A stretch of 64,000 nucleotides of DNA, from NCBI RefSeq assembly GCF_003007675.1, contig NZ_PXNP01000020.1, forward strand, positions 53,532 to 117,531, read 5' to 3'. A model generated the notes under the pieces. That model did not search any database, was not told the DNA's origin, and saw only the letters and a list, made by a program, of their open reading frames with translations. Every line of letters begins with the position of its first letter. Positions within the stretch are counted from its first letter, which is position 1. This DNA is from Marinobacter fuscus. GTDB taxonomy: Bacteria; Pseudomonadota; Gammaproteobacteria; Pseudomonadales; Oleiphilaceae. The translations under genes were made by a program, and so were the position numbers. Shown piece after piece: positions 18,215-27,473 of the stretch.

Positions 18215-18307
18215 GTTCTGGCTCCCGGCCTCTTTCTTCTGAAAACGGCAAGTATGTGTAGCGAGTTGGAGTTGGTCAGGGTGTGTGTCCTGCCAGTACT
18301 GCCACCC

Positions 18308-18853
18308 TTACCACTGTGCGACATCAAGAAAGCGTTCATCTTCCACCAGACTTGCAGCGGAAAACACTTTCCAGACTTCCTCATTGCGTTCATAACCGCC
18401 GGTTACAAACGAACGAATTTTTTCGGGTACTCCTTCCGGAGTGGCCCTGAAATTATCTTTGGCGAAATACTGCATGCCGAGCACGCTGTCGACCACCAGG
18501 CCACTGAAGACATCATCCTGTTCGATAATCAGCACCCGGCGCTCGCGCATGGAGCGTGAGGAGCGGGGCACGTCGAAAAAGGAAGCAAGATCGATTAGTG
18601 GCAGCAGGCGGCCCCGGACATTGGCGGCCCCCATCAGAAAAGGGCGAACCCCCGGCACATGGGTGAACCGGGGGACGTGGAGTATTTCGGTGACTTCGCC
18701 CATGGGGGCGACATAGCGCTCGCCAGCAAGAATAAATCCGATGCCATTCCATAGTTCAACGGCTTCTTGCTGTTCCGGCAGGCCAGCGGCCAAAGACCGG
18801 CTGCGTCGGGCGATATCCGTCAGAACGGCAAAAGGGGCGGCCTGGGCGGACAT
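18308..18853 (-). CDS. pilI: CheW-like adaptor
   Basis: 181 residues with a CheW fold: GIGFILAGERYVAPMGEVTE, MGAANVRGRLLPLIDLASFF (the NVRGxxxPxiDL signature), and VLIIEQDDVFSGLVVDSVLG. It is predicted to bridge PilJ to ChpA in the receptor array. The ATG follows GGAG at five bases. It sits in canonical order between pilH and pilJ, 16 bases downstream of pilH. Confidence 0.92.
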   Translation of the reverse strand: MSAQAAPFAVLTDIARRSRSLAAGLPEQQEAVELWNGIGFILAGERYVAPMGEVTEILHVPRFTHVPGVRPFLMGAANVRGRLLPLIDLASFFDVPRSSRSMRERRVLIIEQDDVFSGLVVDSVLGMQYFAKDNFRATPEGVPEKIRSFVTGGYERNEEVWKVFSAASLVEDERFLDVAQW

Positions 18854-18869
18854 GCAGACTCCATTATTA

Positions 18870-19232
18870 TTAAGCGATCAGGCTATTGATAGTCTTGATC
18901 AGGTCATCTTCGTTAACTGGCTTTACCAGATACCCTTTGGCCCCTTGACGGGTACCCCAAACGCGATCGGTTTCCTGATCCTTGGTGGTGACAATGACAA
19001 CCGGGATGGAGGCGGTTTCCGGCGCGCGGGTCAGTTGACGAGTTGCCTGGAAGCCGTTCAGGCCGGGCATGACCACATCCATCAGTACCAGATCCGGCGT
19101 TTCTGCACGGGCCTTGGCAACGCCGTCGGCACCGTTGTCTGCGGTCAGTACCTCGTGCTTGTGTTTTTCCAGGATAGTGGAAATCTTTTTCACTTCGGTC
19201 GGAGAATCGTCAACAATCAGAATGCGAGCCAT
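18870..19232 (-). CDS. pilH: CheY-like response regulator
   Basis: 120-residue stand-alone receiver: ILIVDDSPTEVKKI with the acidic pair, VLMDVVMPGLNGF with the phospho-acceptor Asp near residue 52, VVIVTTKD with the conserved Thr, and YLVKPV with the Lys. Family knowledge: PilH acts against PilG, as a phosphate sink or in pilus retraction control. The ribosome site is GAGGA. The 33-base spacing from pilG implies co-transcription. Confidence 0.93.
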   Translation of the reverse strand: MARILIVDDSPTEVKKISTILEKHKHEVLTADNGADGVAKARAETPDLVLMDVVMPGLNGFQATRQLTRAPETASIPVVIVTTKDQETDRVWGTRQGAKGYLVKPVNEDDLIKTINSLIA

Positions 19233-19265
19233 GGTTTCCTCGAGGGTTCTGTGTGTCTGCAGGAC

Positions 19266-19658
19266 TTACTTTTCTGCCTGCGGCATGTACTGGCGGATGG
19301 TGTTGAGCAGTTCGTCTTTACTGAACGGTTTGGTCAGATACTGATCCGAACCAACGATCCGGCCTTTGGCTTTATCAAAAAGGCCGTCTTTACTCGACAG
19401 CATGATGACCGGCGTTTTTTTGAAAGAAGAATTATTCTTGATCAGAGCGCAGGTCTGATAGCCGTCCAGGCGGGGCATCATGATGTCAACAAAAATGATG
19501 TCCGGTTCGGAATCGGCTATTTTTGCCAGGGCGTCAAAACCGTCAGTCGCAGTGATGACTTCACAGCCCACTTTTTTCAGCAGGGTTTCGGCGGTGCGAC
19601 GAATGGTCTTGCTGTCGTCGATCACCATAATCTTCAGATTTTCGAAGTTGTCATCCAT
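19266..19658 (-). CDS. pilG: CheY-like response regulator, first gene of the chp operon
   Basis: 130-residue receiver that is very close in wording to Pseudomonas PilG: IMVIDDSKTIRRTAETLLKK, IIFVDIMMPRLDGYQ with the phospho-acceptor Asp, VIMLSSKDGLFDKAKGRI and YLTKPFSKDELL. Family knowledge: phospho-PilG promotes pilus extension and stimulates adenylate cyclase CyaB through FimV/FimL. It lies first in the minus-strand operon, divergent from gshB exactly as in P. aeruginosa. The ribosome site AAGG is slightly far from the ATG. Confidence 0.94.
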   Translation of the reverse strand: MDDNFENLKIMVIDDSKTIRRTAETLLKKVGCEVITATDGFDALAKIADSEPDIIFVDIMMPRLDGYQTCALIKNNSSFKKTPVIMLSSKDGLFDKAKGRIVGSDQYLTKPFSKDELLNTIRQYMPQAEK

Positions 19659-19956
19659 TGTCCAACTGCCTTGCGCTCTAGCGATGTTCGCTGTGTTCAG
19701 TCGAGGGTTTTAACACAATCTCATACGGTGTTCTATCAAACCCGCCCATTTATAGAGTATCCATGGCTGGATAAAAAGTATTTGTTTGTGACCAAATGTA
19801 CTTATGCCATTGTCATCACGTATTTTCCCGAGGATTTCTCCGGATGCAATCGCACCTCGGGTACAATACCATCTGCAACGTTCAGCATAGCACTTAATGA
19901 CCGGTTCGCTCTGTAGACCGGTTCGTGTTTTCTTACCGACATTTCCAGGAGACTCT
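19659..19956. promoter_or_regulatory. divergent intergenic region between pilG and gshB
   Basis: A 298-base non-coding, relatively AT-rich stretch that must hold promoters for both the chp operon and the gshB operon. Toward pilG, TATAAA (minus strand of 19749-19754) is a good -10 candidate, with only a T-rich match (TTTTTA) 17 bases upstream. Toward gshB, TACAAT at 19862-19867 is a possible -10 with no convincing -35, suggesting an activator. A TTGTGA half-site (19785-19790) resembles half of a CRP/Vfr operator, but no proper second half was found. Confidence 0.4.
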
Positions 19957-20910
19957 ATGACCATCCGGCTCGGCATCGTGATGGATCCTATTCAGGACAT
20001 CCACTTCAAGAAAGACAGCTCTCTGGCCATGCTGCATGCAGCCCAGAGCCGGGGCTGGGAAATCGAGTACATGGAGTTACCGGATCTGTACCTTGCCGGA
20101 GGCCAGGCCCGGGCCCACACCCGCAGCCTGACGGTGCACATGGACCCAGATAACTGGTTCAGCTTTGGCGCTAGCCAGGATCGTGCCCTGGGCGACCTGG
20201 ACGTAATTCTGATGCGCCAGGATCCGCCGGTGGATCGGGAGTTTCTGATGGCGACCTATATTCTGGAGGCGGCCGAGCAACAGGGTGCCCTGGTGGTGAA
20301 TCCGGCAGCCACCCTGCGGGATTGCAACGAGAAACTGTTTGCCACCCAGTTTGAAGACCTGACGCCGCCGCTGATCGTGACCCGCTCGGCCCGGCGGTTC
20401 CGGGAGTTTTACGCCGAGCATGGCGATATCATCATGAAGCCGGTAGACGGCATGGGTGGCCGCTCGATTTTCCGGGTGAAGCCGAATGATGCCAATCTCG
20501 GGGTGATTATCGAGACCCTGACCAATTATGGTGCCCATCAGGCCATGGCGCAAAAGTTCATCCCCGAGATTACCGATGGTGACAAGCGCATTTTGATGAT
20601 CGAGGGCGAGCCGGTGCCTTACGCCCTGGCCCGGATTCCGTCCCAGGGTGAGAACCGGGGTAACCTGGCGGCCGGTGGCCGTGGCGAGGGCCGTGAGCTG
20701 ACGGCAAGAGACCGCGAAATCTGCGCGCGGGTAGCGCCGGTGATCAAGGCCAAAGGTTTGATGTTTGTGGGCCTGGATGTGATTGGTGATTACCTTACCG
20801 AGATCAACGTGACCAGCCCGACCTGCATTCGTGAGCTCGACGCCGCCTACGGTATTGATATCTCCAGTCTGTTGATGGATGCCATTGAGCGCCGTCTGGC
20901 CGGGGCGTGA
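19957..20910 (+). CDS. gshB: glutathione synthetase
   Basis: 317 residues from the ATG at 19957, which follows CAGGAG; an upstream in-frame extension of 20 codons is unlikely. The start MTIRLGIVMDPIQDI is typical of GshB. ATP-grasp features are visible: DIIMKPVDGMGGRSIFRV (ATP-binding glycine loop), IPEITDGDKRILMIEGEPVP, and FVGLDVIGDYLTEINVTSPT near the end with metal ligands. It joins glycine to gamma-glutamylcysteine with ATP hydrolysis in the cytoplasm. It is the first of a plus-strand gene run leading to tonB, yqgE, ruvX and the pyr genes. Confidence 0.95.
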   Translation: MTIRLGIVMDPIQDIHFKKDSSLAMLHAAQSRGWEIEYMELPDLYLAGGQARAHTRSLTVHMDPDNWFSFGASQDRALGDLDVILMRQDPPVDREFLMATYILEAAEQQGALVVNPAATLRDCNEKLFATQFEDLTPPLIVTRSARRFREFYAEHGDIIMKPVDGMGGRSIFRVKPNDANLGVIIETLTNYGAHQAMAQKFIPEITDGDKRILMIEGEPVPYALARIPSQGENRGNLAAGGRGEGRELTARDREICARVAPVIKAKGLMFVGLDVIGDYLTEINVTSPTCIRELDAAYGIDISSLLMDAIERRLAGA

Positions 20911-20944
20911 TCGGCGCACAGAGACAGGAGACGCAGAGACTGTT

Positions 20945-21811
20945 ATGGCAACCCAGGTAAGCGATTTCGACCGGTTTTCCTTCACCCTGTTCATGGCGCT
21001 GGCGGTTCATGCCATCGTGGTGCTGGGAATTACCTTTGCACCGGAGTCGCCGCAGTCGTCGGCACAGACGATGGAAATTACGCTGTCCCGGTTCGATGAT
21101 GAGAAGGCCCCGGACAAGGCTGATTTTGTGGCCCAGACCAATCAGCAGGGCAGTGGTACCGAAGAAGAGGCCATGGAAATGACTTCTCCCAATCCGGCTG
21201 AGATCAGTCAGTCGGAAATGGTGCAGGTGCAGCCAGAGCCCCAGACTACGGTGCAGCCGCGGCCCCGGCAACAGACCGAGGTAATCCAGACGCAGAGCCA
21301 GGCCCGGCGCCAGGTGCCGGAGCCGGAACAGCGCACTGCCCCCGAACAGGAAAACCTGCCCCGCGCCGAAAAGCAGAGCCTGATGGAGCGCAGTCTCGAA
21401 ATTGCCAGCCTGGAAGCCCGCTTTGATGCCCAGCAGCGGGCCTATGCCCGCAAGCCCAGGGTGATGCGGGTAACCGCAGCCTCTACCCTGAAGTCCAGCA
21501 ATGCCTGGTATGTGCAGAATTGGGTTACCAAGGTCACCCGGGTGGGCAACATCAATTATCCGACCGAAGCGCGGCAGGCGGGCATTTACGGTACTTTGCG
21601 AATGCTGGTTTCCCTGCAGAAAGATGGCACAATCAAGGAAGTGGCGGTTCTTCAGTCTTCCGGAAGCCGGGTGCTGGACGATGCCGCTATCCGAATCGTG
21701 CGTATGGCAGCGCCCTTTGCGCCCTTCCCGGAAGAAATGCGTAAAGAGGTGGACGAGCTGGAGATCATACGCACCTGGTCGTTCCAGCAGCGGGGGCTAA
21801 CATCCGGATGA
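20945..21811 (+). CDS. TonB-family energy transducer (TonB3-like)
   Basis: 288 residues from the ATG at 20945. A single N-terminal membrane anchor (FTLFMALAVHAIVVLGITFA) is followed by a Gln/Pro/Glu-rich periplasmic linker of about 120 residues and a C-terminal TonB fold (YPTEARQAGIYGTLRMLVSL, then SSGSRVLDDAAIRIVRMAAP). TonB proteins pass proton-motive energy from ExbB/ExbD to outer-membrane receptors. No exbB or exbD is adjacent. In P. aeruginosa the gene in the same place, beside gshB and pilG, is tonB3, reported to be needed for twitching and pilus assembly; function here is inferred from that synteny. Confidence 0.85.
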   Translation: MATQVSDFDRFSFTLFMALAVHAIVVLGITFAPESPQSSAQTMEITLSRFDDEKAPDKADFVAQTNQQGSGTEEEAMEMTSPNPAEISQSEMVQVQPEPQTTVQPRPRQQTEVIQTQSQARRQVPEPEQRTAPEQENLPRAEKQSLMERSLEIASLEARFDAQQRAYARKPRVMRVTAASTLKSSNAWYVQNWVTKVTRVGNINYPTEARQAGIYGTLRMLVSLQKDGTIKEVAVLQSSGSRVLDDAAIRIVRMAAPFAPFPEEMRKEVDELEIIRTWSFQQRGLTSG

Positions 21812-22374
21812 CAAAACAACAGGAAGCACCGGCCAGTTTGAGGCACCATTTTCTGGTGGCTTCACCCTGGCTGGAAGATCCGCGGTTTCACGGTGGTGTT
21901 ATCTATCTGTGCGAGCACTCCGATGAAGGCGCTCTGGGGTTGATGATCAACCAGCCGCTGGACATTCATCTGGGGGAAATACTCGAGCAGTTGGACATGC
22001 ACGGTGGCGAGCTGGATTTGCCGGTGTACTGCGGCGGCCCGGTGCAACCGGAGCGGGGGTTTGTGCTGCATTCGCCGGAACGGCAATGGCAGAATACTGC
22101 CCAGGTGACAGACGAGGTGTTGTTGACCACATCGCGGGATGTGCTGGAAAGCATCGGCCGGGACGAGGGGCCCGAGTCCTATATCGTGGCGCTGGGCTAC
22201 TCCGGCTGGAGCGAGGGCCAGCTCGAAGACGAGTTGGGTAGCAACGCCTGGTTAACCTGCCCTGCCACCACCGACATTCTGTTCCGTACGCCGCCCGATA
22301 AACGTTACACCGCTGTGCTTGGTCTGATGGGCATTGATCTGAACCAATTGAGTGACTCTATAGGCCATGCCTGA
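21808..22374 (+). CDS. yqgE: YqgE/AlgH family protein (UPF0301)
   Basis: 188 residues. Family hallmarks are visible: LRHHFLVASPWLEDPRFHGG, VIYLCEHSDEGALGLMINQP, YCGGPVQPERGFVLH, and ALGYSGWSEGQLEDEL. The molecular role of the family is unresolved; the Pseudomonas relative AlgH has been linked to alginate expression. The start ATG overlaps the tonB stop (ATGA), and the end overlaps ruvX by 8 bases, so the genes are translationally coupled. Confidence 0.92.
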   Translation: MTKQQEAPASLRHHFLVASPWLEDPRFHGGVIYLCEHSDEGALGLMINQPLDIHLGEILEQLDMHGGELDLPVYCGGPVQPERGFVLHSPERQWQNTAQVTDEVLLTTSRDVLESIGRDEGPESYIVALGYSGWSEGQLEDELGSNAWLTCPATTDILFRTPPDKRYTAVLGLMGIDLNQLSDSIGHA

Positions 22375-22807
22375 ACCTGGAAACCGGCGTATTCTGGCGT
22401 TTGATTTTGGTACCCGGCGCATGGGCGTGGCCACCGGGCAGGAGATGCTGGGCAGCGGGCAGCCGCTGGCCATGTTACCGGCCAGAGATGGCATCCCGGA
22501 CTGGTCGGATATCCAGCAGTTGCTGGCAGAGTGGCAGCCTGATGTTGTGCTGGTGGGCCTGCCACTGAATATGGATGGCAGCGAGAACGACATGTGTGCC
22601 CGGGCCCGGAAATTCGGCAAGCGCCTGCACGGGCGCTACCACGTGGCGGTGGAGATGGTGGACGAGCGCCTGACTAGCTTCGAGGCAAAAGGCGATGTGC
22701 TCTCGGCCGGTGGCAGCCGGGATTTTGGCCGTGATGGCGTGGATGACCGCGCGGCGGTACTGATACTGGAAACCTGGTGCCGGGAACAAACCGGTGGATC
22801 TGCTTGA
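22367..22807 (+). CDS. ruvX: RuvX/YqgF, Holliday junction resolvase-like nuclease
   Basis: 146 residues with an RNase H-like fold: [19 protein letters not shown] carrying the first catalytic Asp, [27 protein letters not shown] with the Glu, and [12 protein letters not shown] with the final Asp. Family members process the 5' end of pre-16S rRNA or cleave branched DNA. The yqgE-ruvX pairing is widely conserved. The ribosome site is inside the end of yqgE. Confidence 0.93.
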   Translation: MPEPGNRRILAFDFGTRRMGVATGQEMLGSGQPLAMLPARDGIPDWSDIQQLLAEWQPDVVLVGLPLNMDGSENDMCARARKFGKRLHGRYHVAVEMVDERLTSFEAKGDVLSAGGSRDFGRDGVDDRAAVLILETWCREQTGGSA

Positions 22808-22817
22808 TGAGGCTTCA

Positions 22818-23327
22818 ATGACCGTATTGCTGGAGATGAATGAGCTGCTCGATACGCTGGAAGGCGGGCTGCGAGGTGTGCTGGAAGCACGGGGCATCGA
22901 CAACCCGGTGCTGATCGGTATTCGTACCGGAGGTGTCTGGGTGGCAGAGGCTCTGGGCAAGCGGCTGGGGCTGAGCGAGCCCTATGGCGCGCTGGACATC
23001 TCGTTTTACCGGGATGATTTCAGCCGTATTGGCCTGAACCCGACCGTGACCCCGTCCAGCCTTCCGTTTGATACCGAAGGCCGGGATATTATTCTGGTCG
23101 ATGACGTGATCATGAGCGGGCGTACCATCCGGGCCGCAATGAACGAATTGTTCGATTATGGCCGCCCGGCCAGTATCATACTGGCGACTCTGATTGACCT
23201 TGGCGCCCGGGAGTTGCCCATTCAGCCCGATGCGGCCGGTCAGACGCTGGCACTGGCCCCCCGCCAGCGGGTGAAATTGCGTGGCCCCGAGCCCCTGACC
23301 ATCGAGCTGCAGGAATCCGGACAGTAA
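22818..23327 (+). CDS. pyrR: PyrR, pyrimidine regulator / uracil phosphoribosyltransferase family
   Basis: 169 residues from the ATG at 22818 ([11 protein letters not shown]), chosen because GATGAGG lies five bases before it; a GTG eight codons upstream is possible. The PRPP-binding motif [18 protein letters not shown] and the earlier segment [19 protein letters not shown] define the family. In Gram-positive bacteria PyrR binds pyr mRNA; in Pseudomonas it regulates pyr genes and its enzyme activity is weak or absent. It directly precedes pyrB, with a 27-base gap, as in Pseudomonas. Confidence 0.92.
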   Translation: MTVLLEMNELLDTLEGGLRGVLEARGIDNPVLIGIRTGGVWVAEALGKRLGLSEPYGALDISFYRDDFSRIGLNPTVTPSSLPFDTEGRDIILVDDVIMSGRTIRAAMNELFDYGRPASIILATLIDLGARELPIQPDAAGQTLALAPRQRVKLRGPEPLTIELQESGQ

Positions 23328-23354
23328 AATTTCCTAATTGAAAACAGGCGAACC

Positions 23355-24374
23355 ATGACCGCAAATGACCCTTCCCCGACCCATCTGCAGCTGACCCGGG
23401 ATGGTCAGCTGCGGCATTTCCTGACGCTTGATGGCCTGGAGCGGCCGCTGCTGACCGATATTCTTGATACTGCCGACTCTTTTATCGAGGTGGGCGAGCG
23501 CAGCATCAAGAAAGTTCCCCTGCTGCGTGGCCGAACCGTCGTTAACCTGTTCTTCGAATCCAGTACCCGCACACGAAGCACGTTTGAGCTGGCCGCCAAG
23601 CGCCTGTCGGCAGACGTGCTCAACCTCGATATTTCCACATCGGCTACGTCCAAGGGCGAGACCCTGTCTGACACCCTGCTTAACCTCGAGGCCATGGCCA
23701 GCGATATGTTTGTGGTTCGCCACTCGCAGAGCGGCGCTCCCCATTTCATTGCAGAGAGCGTGACCCCAGGTGTGGCCATTATCAACGCGGGTGACGGCCG
23801 CCACGCCCATCCCACCCAGGCGATGCTGGATATGCTGACCATTCGCCAGCGCAAGGGCCGGTTTGAAGGTTTGAAAGTGGCGATTGTTGGTGATGTGCTG
23901 CATTCCCGGGTGGCCCGTTCCCAGATCCGGGCGTTGAACGAACTGGGCGCGGAGGAGGTTCGGGTGATTGCGCCGGGAACCCTGTTACCCCTCGATGTGG
24001 AGGATCTGGGCTGTACTGTGGAATACGATATGGCCCGGGGGATGAAAGACTTGGATGTAGTGATCATGCTGCGTCTGCAGAAAGAGCGGATGGAGGGCGC
24101 CCTGCTGCCGAGCGAACGGGAATTTTACCGGCTCTACGGGTTGAGCCAGGAGAAATTGTCCCTGGCCAGGCCCGACTGCATTGTTATGCACCCGGGGCCA
24201 ATCAACCGGGGGGTGGAGATTGAATCAGCAGTGGCCGACGGCCCCCAGTCAGTGATTCTGAATCAGGTAACCAACGGCATTGCTATTCGAATGGCGGTTA
24301 TGTCCATGGCCATGGGTGGGCAGATGGCGGAGCGTCAGCAAAAGCTGGCTGGGCAACAGGAGGGGCGGGCATGA
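23355..24374 (+). CDS. pyrB: aspartate carbamoyltransferase catalytic subunit
   Basis: 339 residues. It shows the carbamoyl-phosphate loop [19 protein letters not shown], the 80s-loop region [15 protein letters not shown], the segment [18 protein letters not shown], and the aspartate-binding end [13 protein letters not shown]. It makes carbamoyl-aspartate in pyrimidine synthesis. A 25-residue N-terminal extension before the core ([17 protein letters not shown]) fits the class A enzymes of Pseudomonas, which bind nucleotides at the N-terminus and need a PyrC' partner. The stop overlaps pyrC by 4 bases (ATGA), favouring equal synthesis of the two subunits. Confidence 0.96.
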   Translation: MTANDPSPTHLQLTRDGQLRHFLTLDGLERPLLTDILDTADSFIEVGERSIKKVPLLRGRTVVNLFFESSTRTRSTFELAAKRLSADVLNLDISTSATSKGETLSDTLLNLEAMASDMFVVRHSQSGAPHFIAESVTPGVAIINAGDGRHAHPTQAMLDMLTIRQRKGRFEGLKVAIVGDVLHSRVARSQIRALNELGAEEVRVIAPGTLLPLDVEDLGCTVEYDMARGMKDLDVVIMLRLQKERMEGALLPSEREFYRLYGLSQEKLSLARPDCIVMHPGPINRGVEIESAVADGPQSVILNQVTNGIAIRMAVMSMAMGGQMAERQQKLAGQQEGRA

Positions 24375-25666
24375 GCGCGAAAGAACAGCGGGCAGGTATT
24401 GCCCTGACGATAACCGGTGGCCAGCTTTACGACAGTGAGCGTGGTCTGGTTGACAACCCGGGCCTGCTGATCCGCGATGGCCGGATAGCCGCCTTGGGTG
24501 CGGGTATTCACGAGGCGGGCGACACTCTGGACGCTGGCGGCCAGATTATTGCGCCTGGTTTCATCGATCTTTGTTGCAATCTGCGGGAGCCGGGTAACGG
24601 CCAGAAGGGCAATATCAGGTCGGAAACCCGAGCAGCGGCCCGTGGAGGTTTTTCCACCGTGTGCGCATCGCCGGAAACGTCACCAGTAAACGATTCCAGC
24701 GCCGTCACCAATCTCATTCTGGACGGTGCAGAGGCCCGAGGTGCAGTGAGGGTTCTGCCTATCGGTGCCATCACCCGGGGGCTTGAGGGGGAACTCCTCA
24801 GCGATATGGCCGGGCTGAAAGCTTCGGGCTGCGTGGCCGTTGGCAATGGCTCCCGCGGCGTGCGCAACGCCCGGATTCTGCGCCGCTGCATGGCCTATGC
24901 GAAAACCTTTGATCTGACGGTGATGTTCAGCCCGGAGAACAGTTCCCTGGCGGCAGATGGTTACGCCCACGATGGACAGGTAACCACCCGGCTGGGCATG
25001 CTGGGCATTCCTGAAGTGGCAGAAACGGCTGCGGTTATGGAAATGCTGTTGCTGGCGGAGGAAACCGGTGTTCACCTCCACCTGAGCCAGATATCCTGCG
25101 CCCGAAGTGTCGATATGATTGCCAATGCCCGAGCGCGGGGTGTGCCGGTGACGGCTGATGTGGCCATGCACCAGTTGTGTTTCACCGAGTCGGCACTGGC
25201 TGGCTTCGACAGCCGTTTCCACGTGCGGCCACCGCTGCGATCCGAGGCCGACCGCCAGGCTCTGCTCGCCGGTGTTCGGGCAGGCACGATCGCGGCGATT
25301 GCCAGCCAGCATCTGCCCCATGATTCGGCTGCGAAACAAGCGCCGCTGCCCGCGACGGAGCCTGGGTTGTCGAGCATCGAGACGGTGCTCTCTCTCGGGC
25401 TGGAGCTGGTTCAGCGTGGTGAGTTGGCACTTGCTGACCTGTTGCGCTCCCTGACGTCTGGTCCGGCAGGCATTCTTGGCCGCGAGGCGGACATCCGGGA
25501 AGGCGCTCCGGCCGACCTGTGCCTTTTTGATCCGCAAGCGCGATGGCAACCGTCGGCGGAAAGCCTGTTGTCGGTGGGTAAGCATGCTCCGGTTATCGGC
25601 CGGGCATTACCCGGGGTGGTGACCCTGACCCTGGTAGAAGGGCAGCCCGCCTGGCGCAGTGCCTGA
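24371..25666 (+). CDS. pyrC: dihydroorotase homologue, probably inactive structural subunit (PyrC')
   Basis: 431 residues with the overall dihydroorotase fold, beginning with the beta-sandwich ([13 protein letters not shown]) and the barrel start [19 protein letters not shown]. In active enzymes this reads DLHxHLREPG; here both metal-binding His are replaced (Cys and Asn). The catalytic TDHAPH motif is replaced by SQHLPH, removing the Asp base. One barrel His ([16 protein letters not shown]) remains. This loss, plus the 4-base overlap with pyrB, identifies a PyrC' that holds PyrB in the dodecamer rather than a working dihydroorotase. A true dihydroorotase should be encoded elsewhere. Confidence 0.93.
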   Translation: MSAKEQRAGIALTITGGQLYDSERGLVDNPGLLIRDGRIAALGAGIHEAGDTLDAGGQIIAPGFIDLCCNLREPGNGQKGNIRSETRAAARGGFSTVCASPETSPVNDSSAVTNLILDGAEARGAVRVLPIGAITRGLEGELLSDMAGLKASGCVAVGNGSRGVRNARILRRCMAYAKTFDLTVMFSPENSSLAADGYAHDGQVTTRLGMLGIPEVAETAAVMEMLLLAEETGVHLHLSQISCARSVDMIANARARGVPVTADVAMHQLCFTESALAGFDSRFHVRPPLRSEADRQALLAGVRAGTIAAIASQHLPHDSAAKQAPLPATEPGLSSIETVLSLGLELVQRGELALADLLRSLTSGPAGILGREADIREGAPADLCLFDPQARWQPSAESLLSVGKHAPVIGRALPGVVTLTLVEGQPAWRSA

Positions 25667-25681
25667 GCCAGCACAAAAATG

Positions 25682-25707
25682 CGGCAGGGGTTGTCCAACC
25701 CCTGTCG
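25682..25707. terminator. strong hairpin after pyrC
   Basis: Inverted repeat CGGCAGGGGTT-GTCC-AACCCCTGTCG, with one G-T wobble, 16 bases after the pyrC stop. It is well placed to end the pyr operon. There is no T-run on the plus side; the T-run (ATTTTTG) appears on the minus-strand reading, so it may act in both directions or only as an RNA-stabilising stem. Confidence 0.5.
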
Positions 25708-25877
25708 ACATCATCACAGAATCCGCCCCTGGCACTGAAATTTCTTGAAAACCGGCACCTGAGCCAACGTATCCTGTCGTCTGAACCCTGAGTATTCAGG
25801 ATCATCCCGGAACAACGGGGTATCGGTCGATCCTGTACAGTATCACCGGCCCGACAATAACAATCAGGAGCCATGCC

Positions 25878-26897
25878 GTGCCAACCATCCGCCTTCTCCG
25901 CCCGCTTACGCTGCTGGCCACACTTTGCGCCAGTCTGGTGTTACCTTCCGTGTCTGTTGCCCAGGGCGATATTCTGGAGCGCAGCTTTTGTGTGTTTGAT
26001 CCGGTCGGTGCCAGCGGGCCGCTGTTCGCCATTACCCGGGAGTTTCAGCCAGTGGCCCTGAAACAGGGTATCAGGCTCGACTTGAGAGCGTATACCGATG
26101 AAAAAGTAGCCGCGGAGGATTTCAAGGCAGGGCAGTGTGATGCGGTACTGCTTACAGGGACACGGGCCAGGGAGTTCAATAAGTTTACCGGAAGCCTTGA
26201 AGCAATGGGCGCGGTGCCGGGCGAGCAGGAGATGCGACTGCTTTACAACACCCTGAGCCAGCCCAAGGCCCGGCCTTTTTTGATTGACGGCCCCTACGAA
26301 GTGGCGGGCGTGTTTCCGGCGGGTGCGATTTACCTCTATACCCGGGATCGGGCGATCGATTCTGTCGACAAGTTGCAGGGCAAGCGAATTGCCACGCTGG
26401 ACTACGACAGTGCCTCGGTGCGTATGGTGCGCCATGTGGGGGCGTCTGTGGTGGGCTCCAACTCCGCCAATTTTGCCGGAAAGTTTAATAACGGCAGTGT
26501 GGATCTGGCTTACGCGCCTGCGGTCGCATATCAGCCTCTGGAGTTGTACAAGGGCGTGAATACCCGGGGTGGCGTGTTCAAATACGCCATTGCCTATATG
26601 AATTTCCAGGTGATTCTGCACCGGGATCGCTTTCCGGATGCCGCCGGGCAGATGGTTCGTGATGAATCCATCAAGCGCATCGATCAGGCATACGACATTA
26701 TTGCCGAAGCCGAGGCTGGGATTCCGGAGAGCGTCTGGATGCATCCGCCCGGGGAGGATGTGGCCGAGTACGATAAAATGCTCCGCCAGGTTCGGTTGTC
26801 GCTGTTGGAAGAGGGCGTATACGACGAACGGGCCATACGGCTGATGAAAGCCACCCGATGCCGGACAGACGGCACCCGCCCGGAATGTGCATCCTGA
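25878..26897 (+). CDS. periplasmic solute-binding protein, TRAP-associated type
   Basis: 339 residues from a GTG start at 25878; CAGGAG lies seven bases before it, and no in-frame ATG competes. A signal peptide is evident (LLRPLTLLATLCASLVLPSV, cleavage near SVAQG). The mature part has a periplasmic binding-protein look: FCVFDPVGASGPLF, DEKVAAEDFKAGQCDAVLLTG, LQGKRIATLDYDSASVRM, and four Cys. It resembles the putative solute-binding proteins related to Acinetobacter AdeT. The presence of a TatT lipoprotein and a DctM-like permease nearby suggests it is the binding component of an unusual TRAP-like importer. The substrate is unknown. Confidence 0.7.
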   Translation: MPTIRLLRPLTLLATLCASLVLPSVSVAQGDILERSFCVFDPVGASGPLFAITREFQPVALKQGIRLDLRAYTDEKVAAEDFKAGQCDAVLLTGTRAREFNKFTGSLEAMGAVPGEQEMRLLYNTLSQPKARPFLIDGPYEVAGVFPAGAIYLYTRDRAIDSVDKLQGKRIATLDYDSASVRMVRHVGASVVGSNSANFAGKFNNGSVDLAYAPAVAYQPLELYKGVNTRGGVFKYAIAYMNFQVILHRDRFPDAAGQMVRDESIKRIDQAYDIIAEAEAGIPESVWMHPPGEDVAEYDKMLRQVRLSLLEEGVYDERAIRLMKATRCRTDGTRPECAS

Positions 26898-26936
26898 TGA
26901 CCTTGCCGGCCTGCGTTCTGCAGACCGGCGGCTCGA

Positions 26937-27209
26937 TCAGTCCAGCGCTTCCCTGAAAGCCTTGCCCGGCTTGAAGCCGACGGTTTTGCTGGCTGGAATT
27001 TGAATGGCAGCCCCGGTCTGGGGATTGCGCCCGCTTCGTGCTTCTCTGCTGCGAATGTTGAACGTTCCGAAGCCGATCAGGCTCACGTCTTCGCCACGGG
27101 CTGCGGCCGCGGATATCTGATCGGTGAAGGCGTTGATGATTTCTCCGGCTTTGTCCCGGCTGAGCCCGGTCTGGCTGGCTATGGCGGCGGCAAGTTCAGG
27201 TTTTCTCAT
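26937..27209 (-). CDS. hup: nucleoid protein HU
   Basis: 90 residues with the complete HU/IHF fold: MRKPELAAAIASQTGL, the helix AGEIINAFTDQISAAA, VSLIGFGTFNIRSREARSGR, and NPQTGAAIQIPASKTVGFKP on the DNA-binding arms. HU bends and compacts DNA. It is monocistronic and inserted on the opposite strand between the binding-protein gene and the lipoprotein gene. The ribosome site is GGGAG. This is an HU of the HupB type rather than IHF, judged from the arm sequence. Confidence 0.93.
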   Translation of the reverse strand: MRKPELAAAIASQTGLSRDKAGEIINAFTDQISAAAARGEDVSLIGFGTFNIRSREARSGRNPQTGAAIQIPASKTVGFKPGKAFREALD

Positions 27210-27300
27210 GGGCTTACTCCCGATAGACGGTTCTGTTGTTATTCAGAGCCTGCCGCTGCGTGCGATATTCGGCCCTGGCATCCGGCACTGGCTCCAGCAA

Positions 27301-27329
27301 TCTATAGTGGCTTTACTTCCGCAACGCAA
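27301..27329 (-). promoter_or_regulatory. possible hup promoter
   Basis: Minus strand TTGCGT, 17 bases, TATAGA. Spacing is ideal, the -10 is fair and the -35 weak. It would give a leader of about 90 bases before the hup ATG. The rest of the 264-base gap (27210-27473) must also hold a promoter toward the lipoprotein gene; CATAAT at 27387-27392 is the only -10 candidate I see there. Confidence 0.35.
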
Positions 27330-27473
27330 CCCGGACTGACACTGCCTTTGCGGGCGATGTCTCATAAACCTGAGCCCAAGTTGGCCATAATAGAGCCCGC
27401 TTACAAAAGGTAACATTCGGCCGCTGCGCCCGGCTGTTACCCCTCTACGACAACAAAAAACGGGTAAGACACT

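Noticed and set aside
24371..25666. Active dihydroorotase
   Set aside because: The metal-binding His pair and the catalytic Asp are both missing, so activity is not expected.
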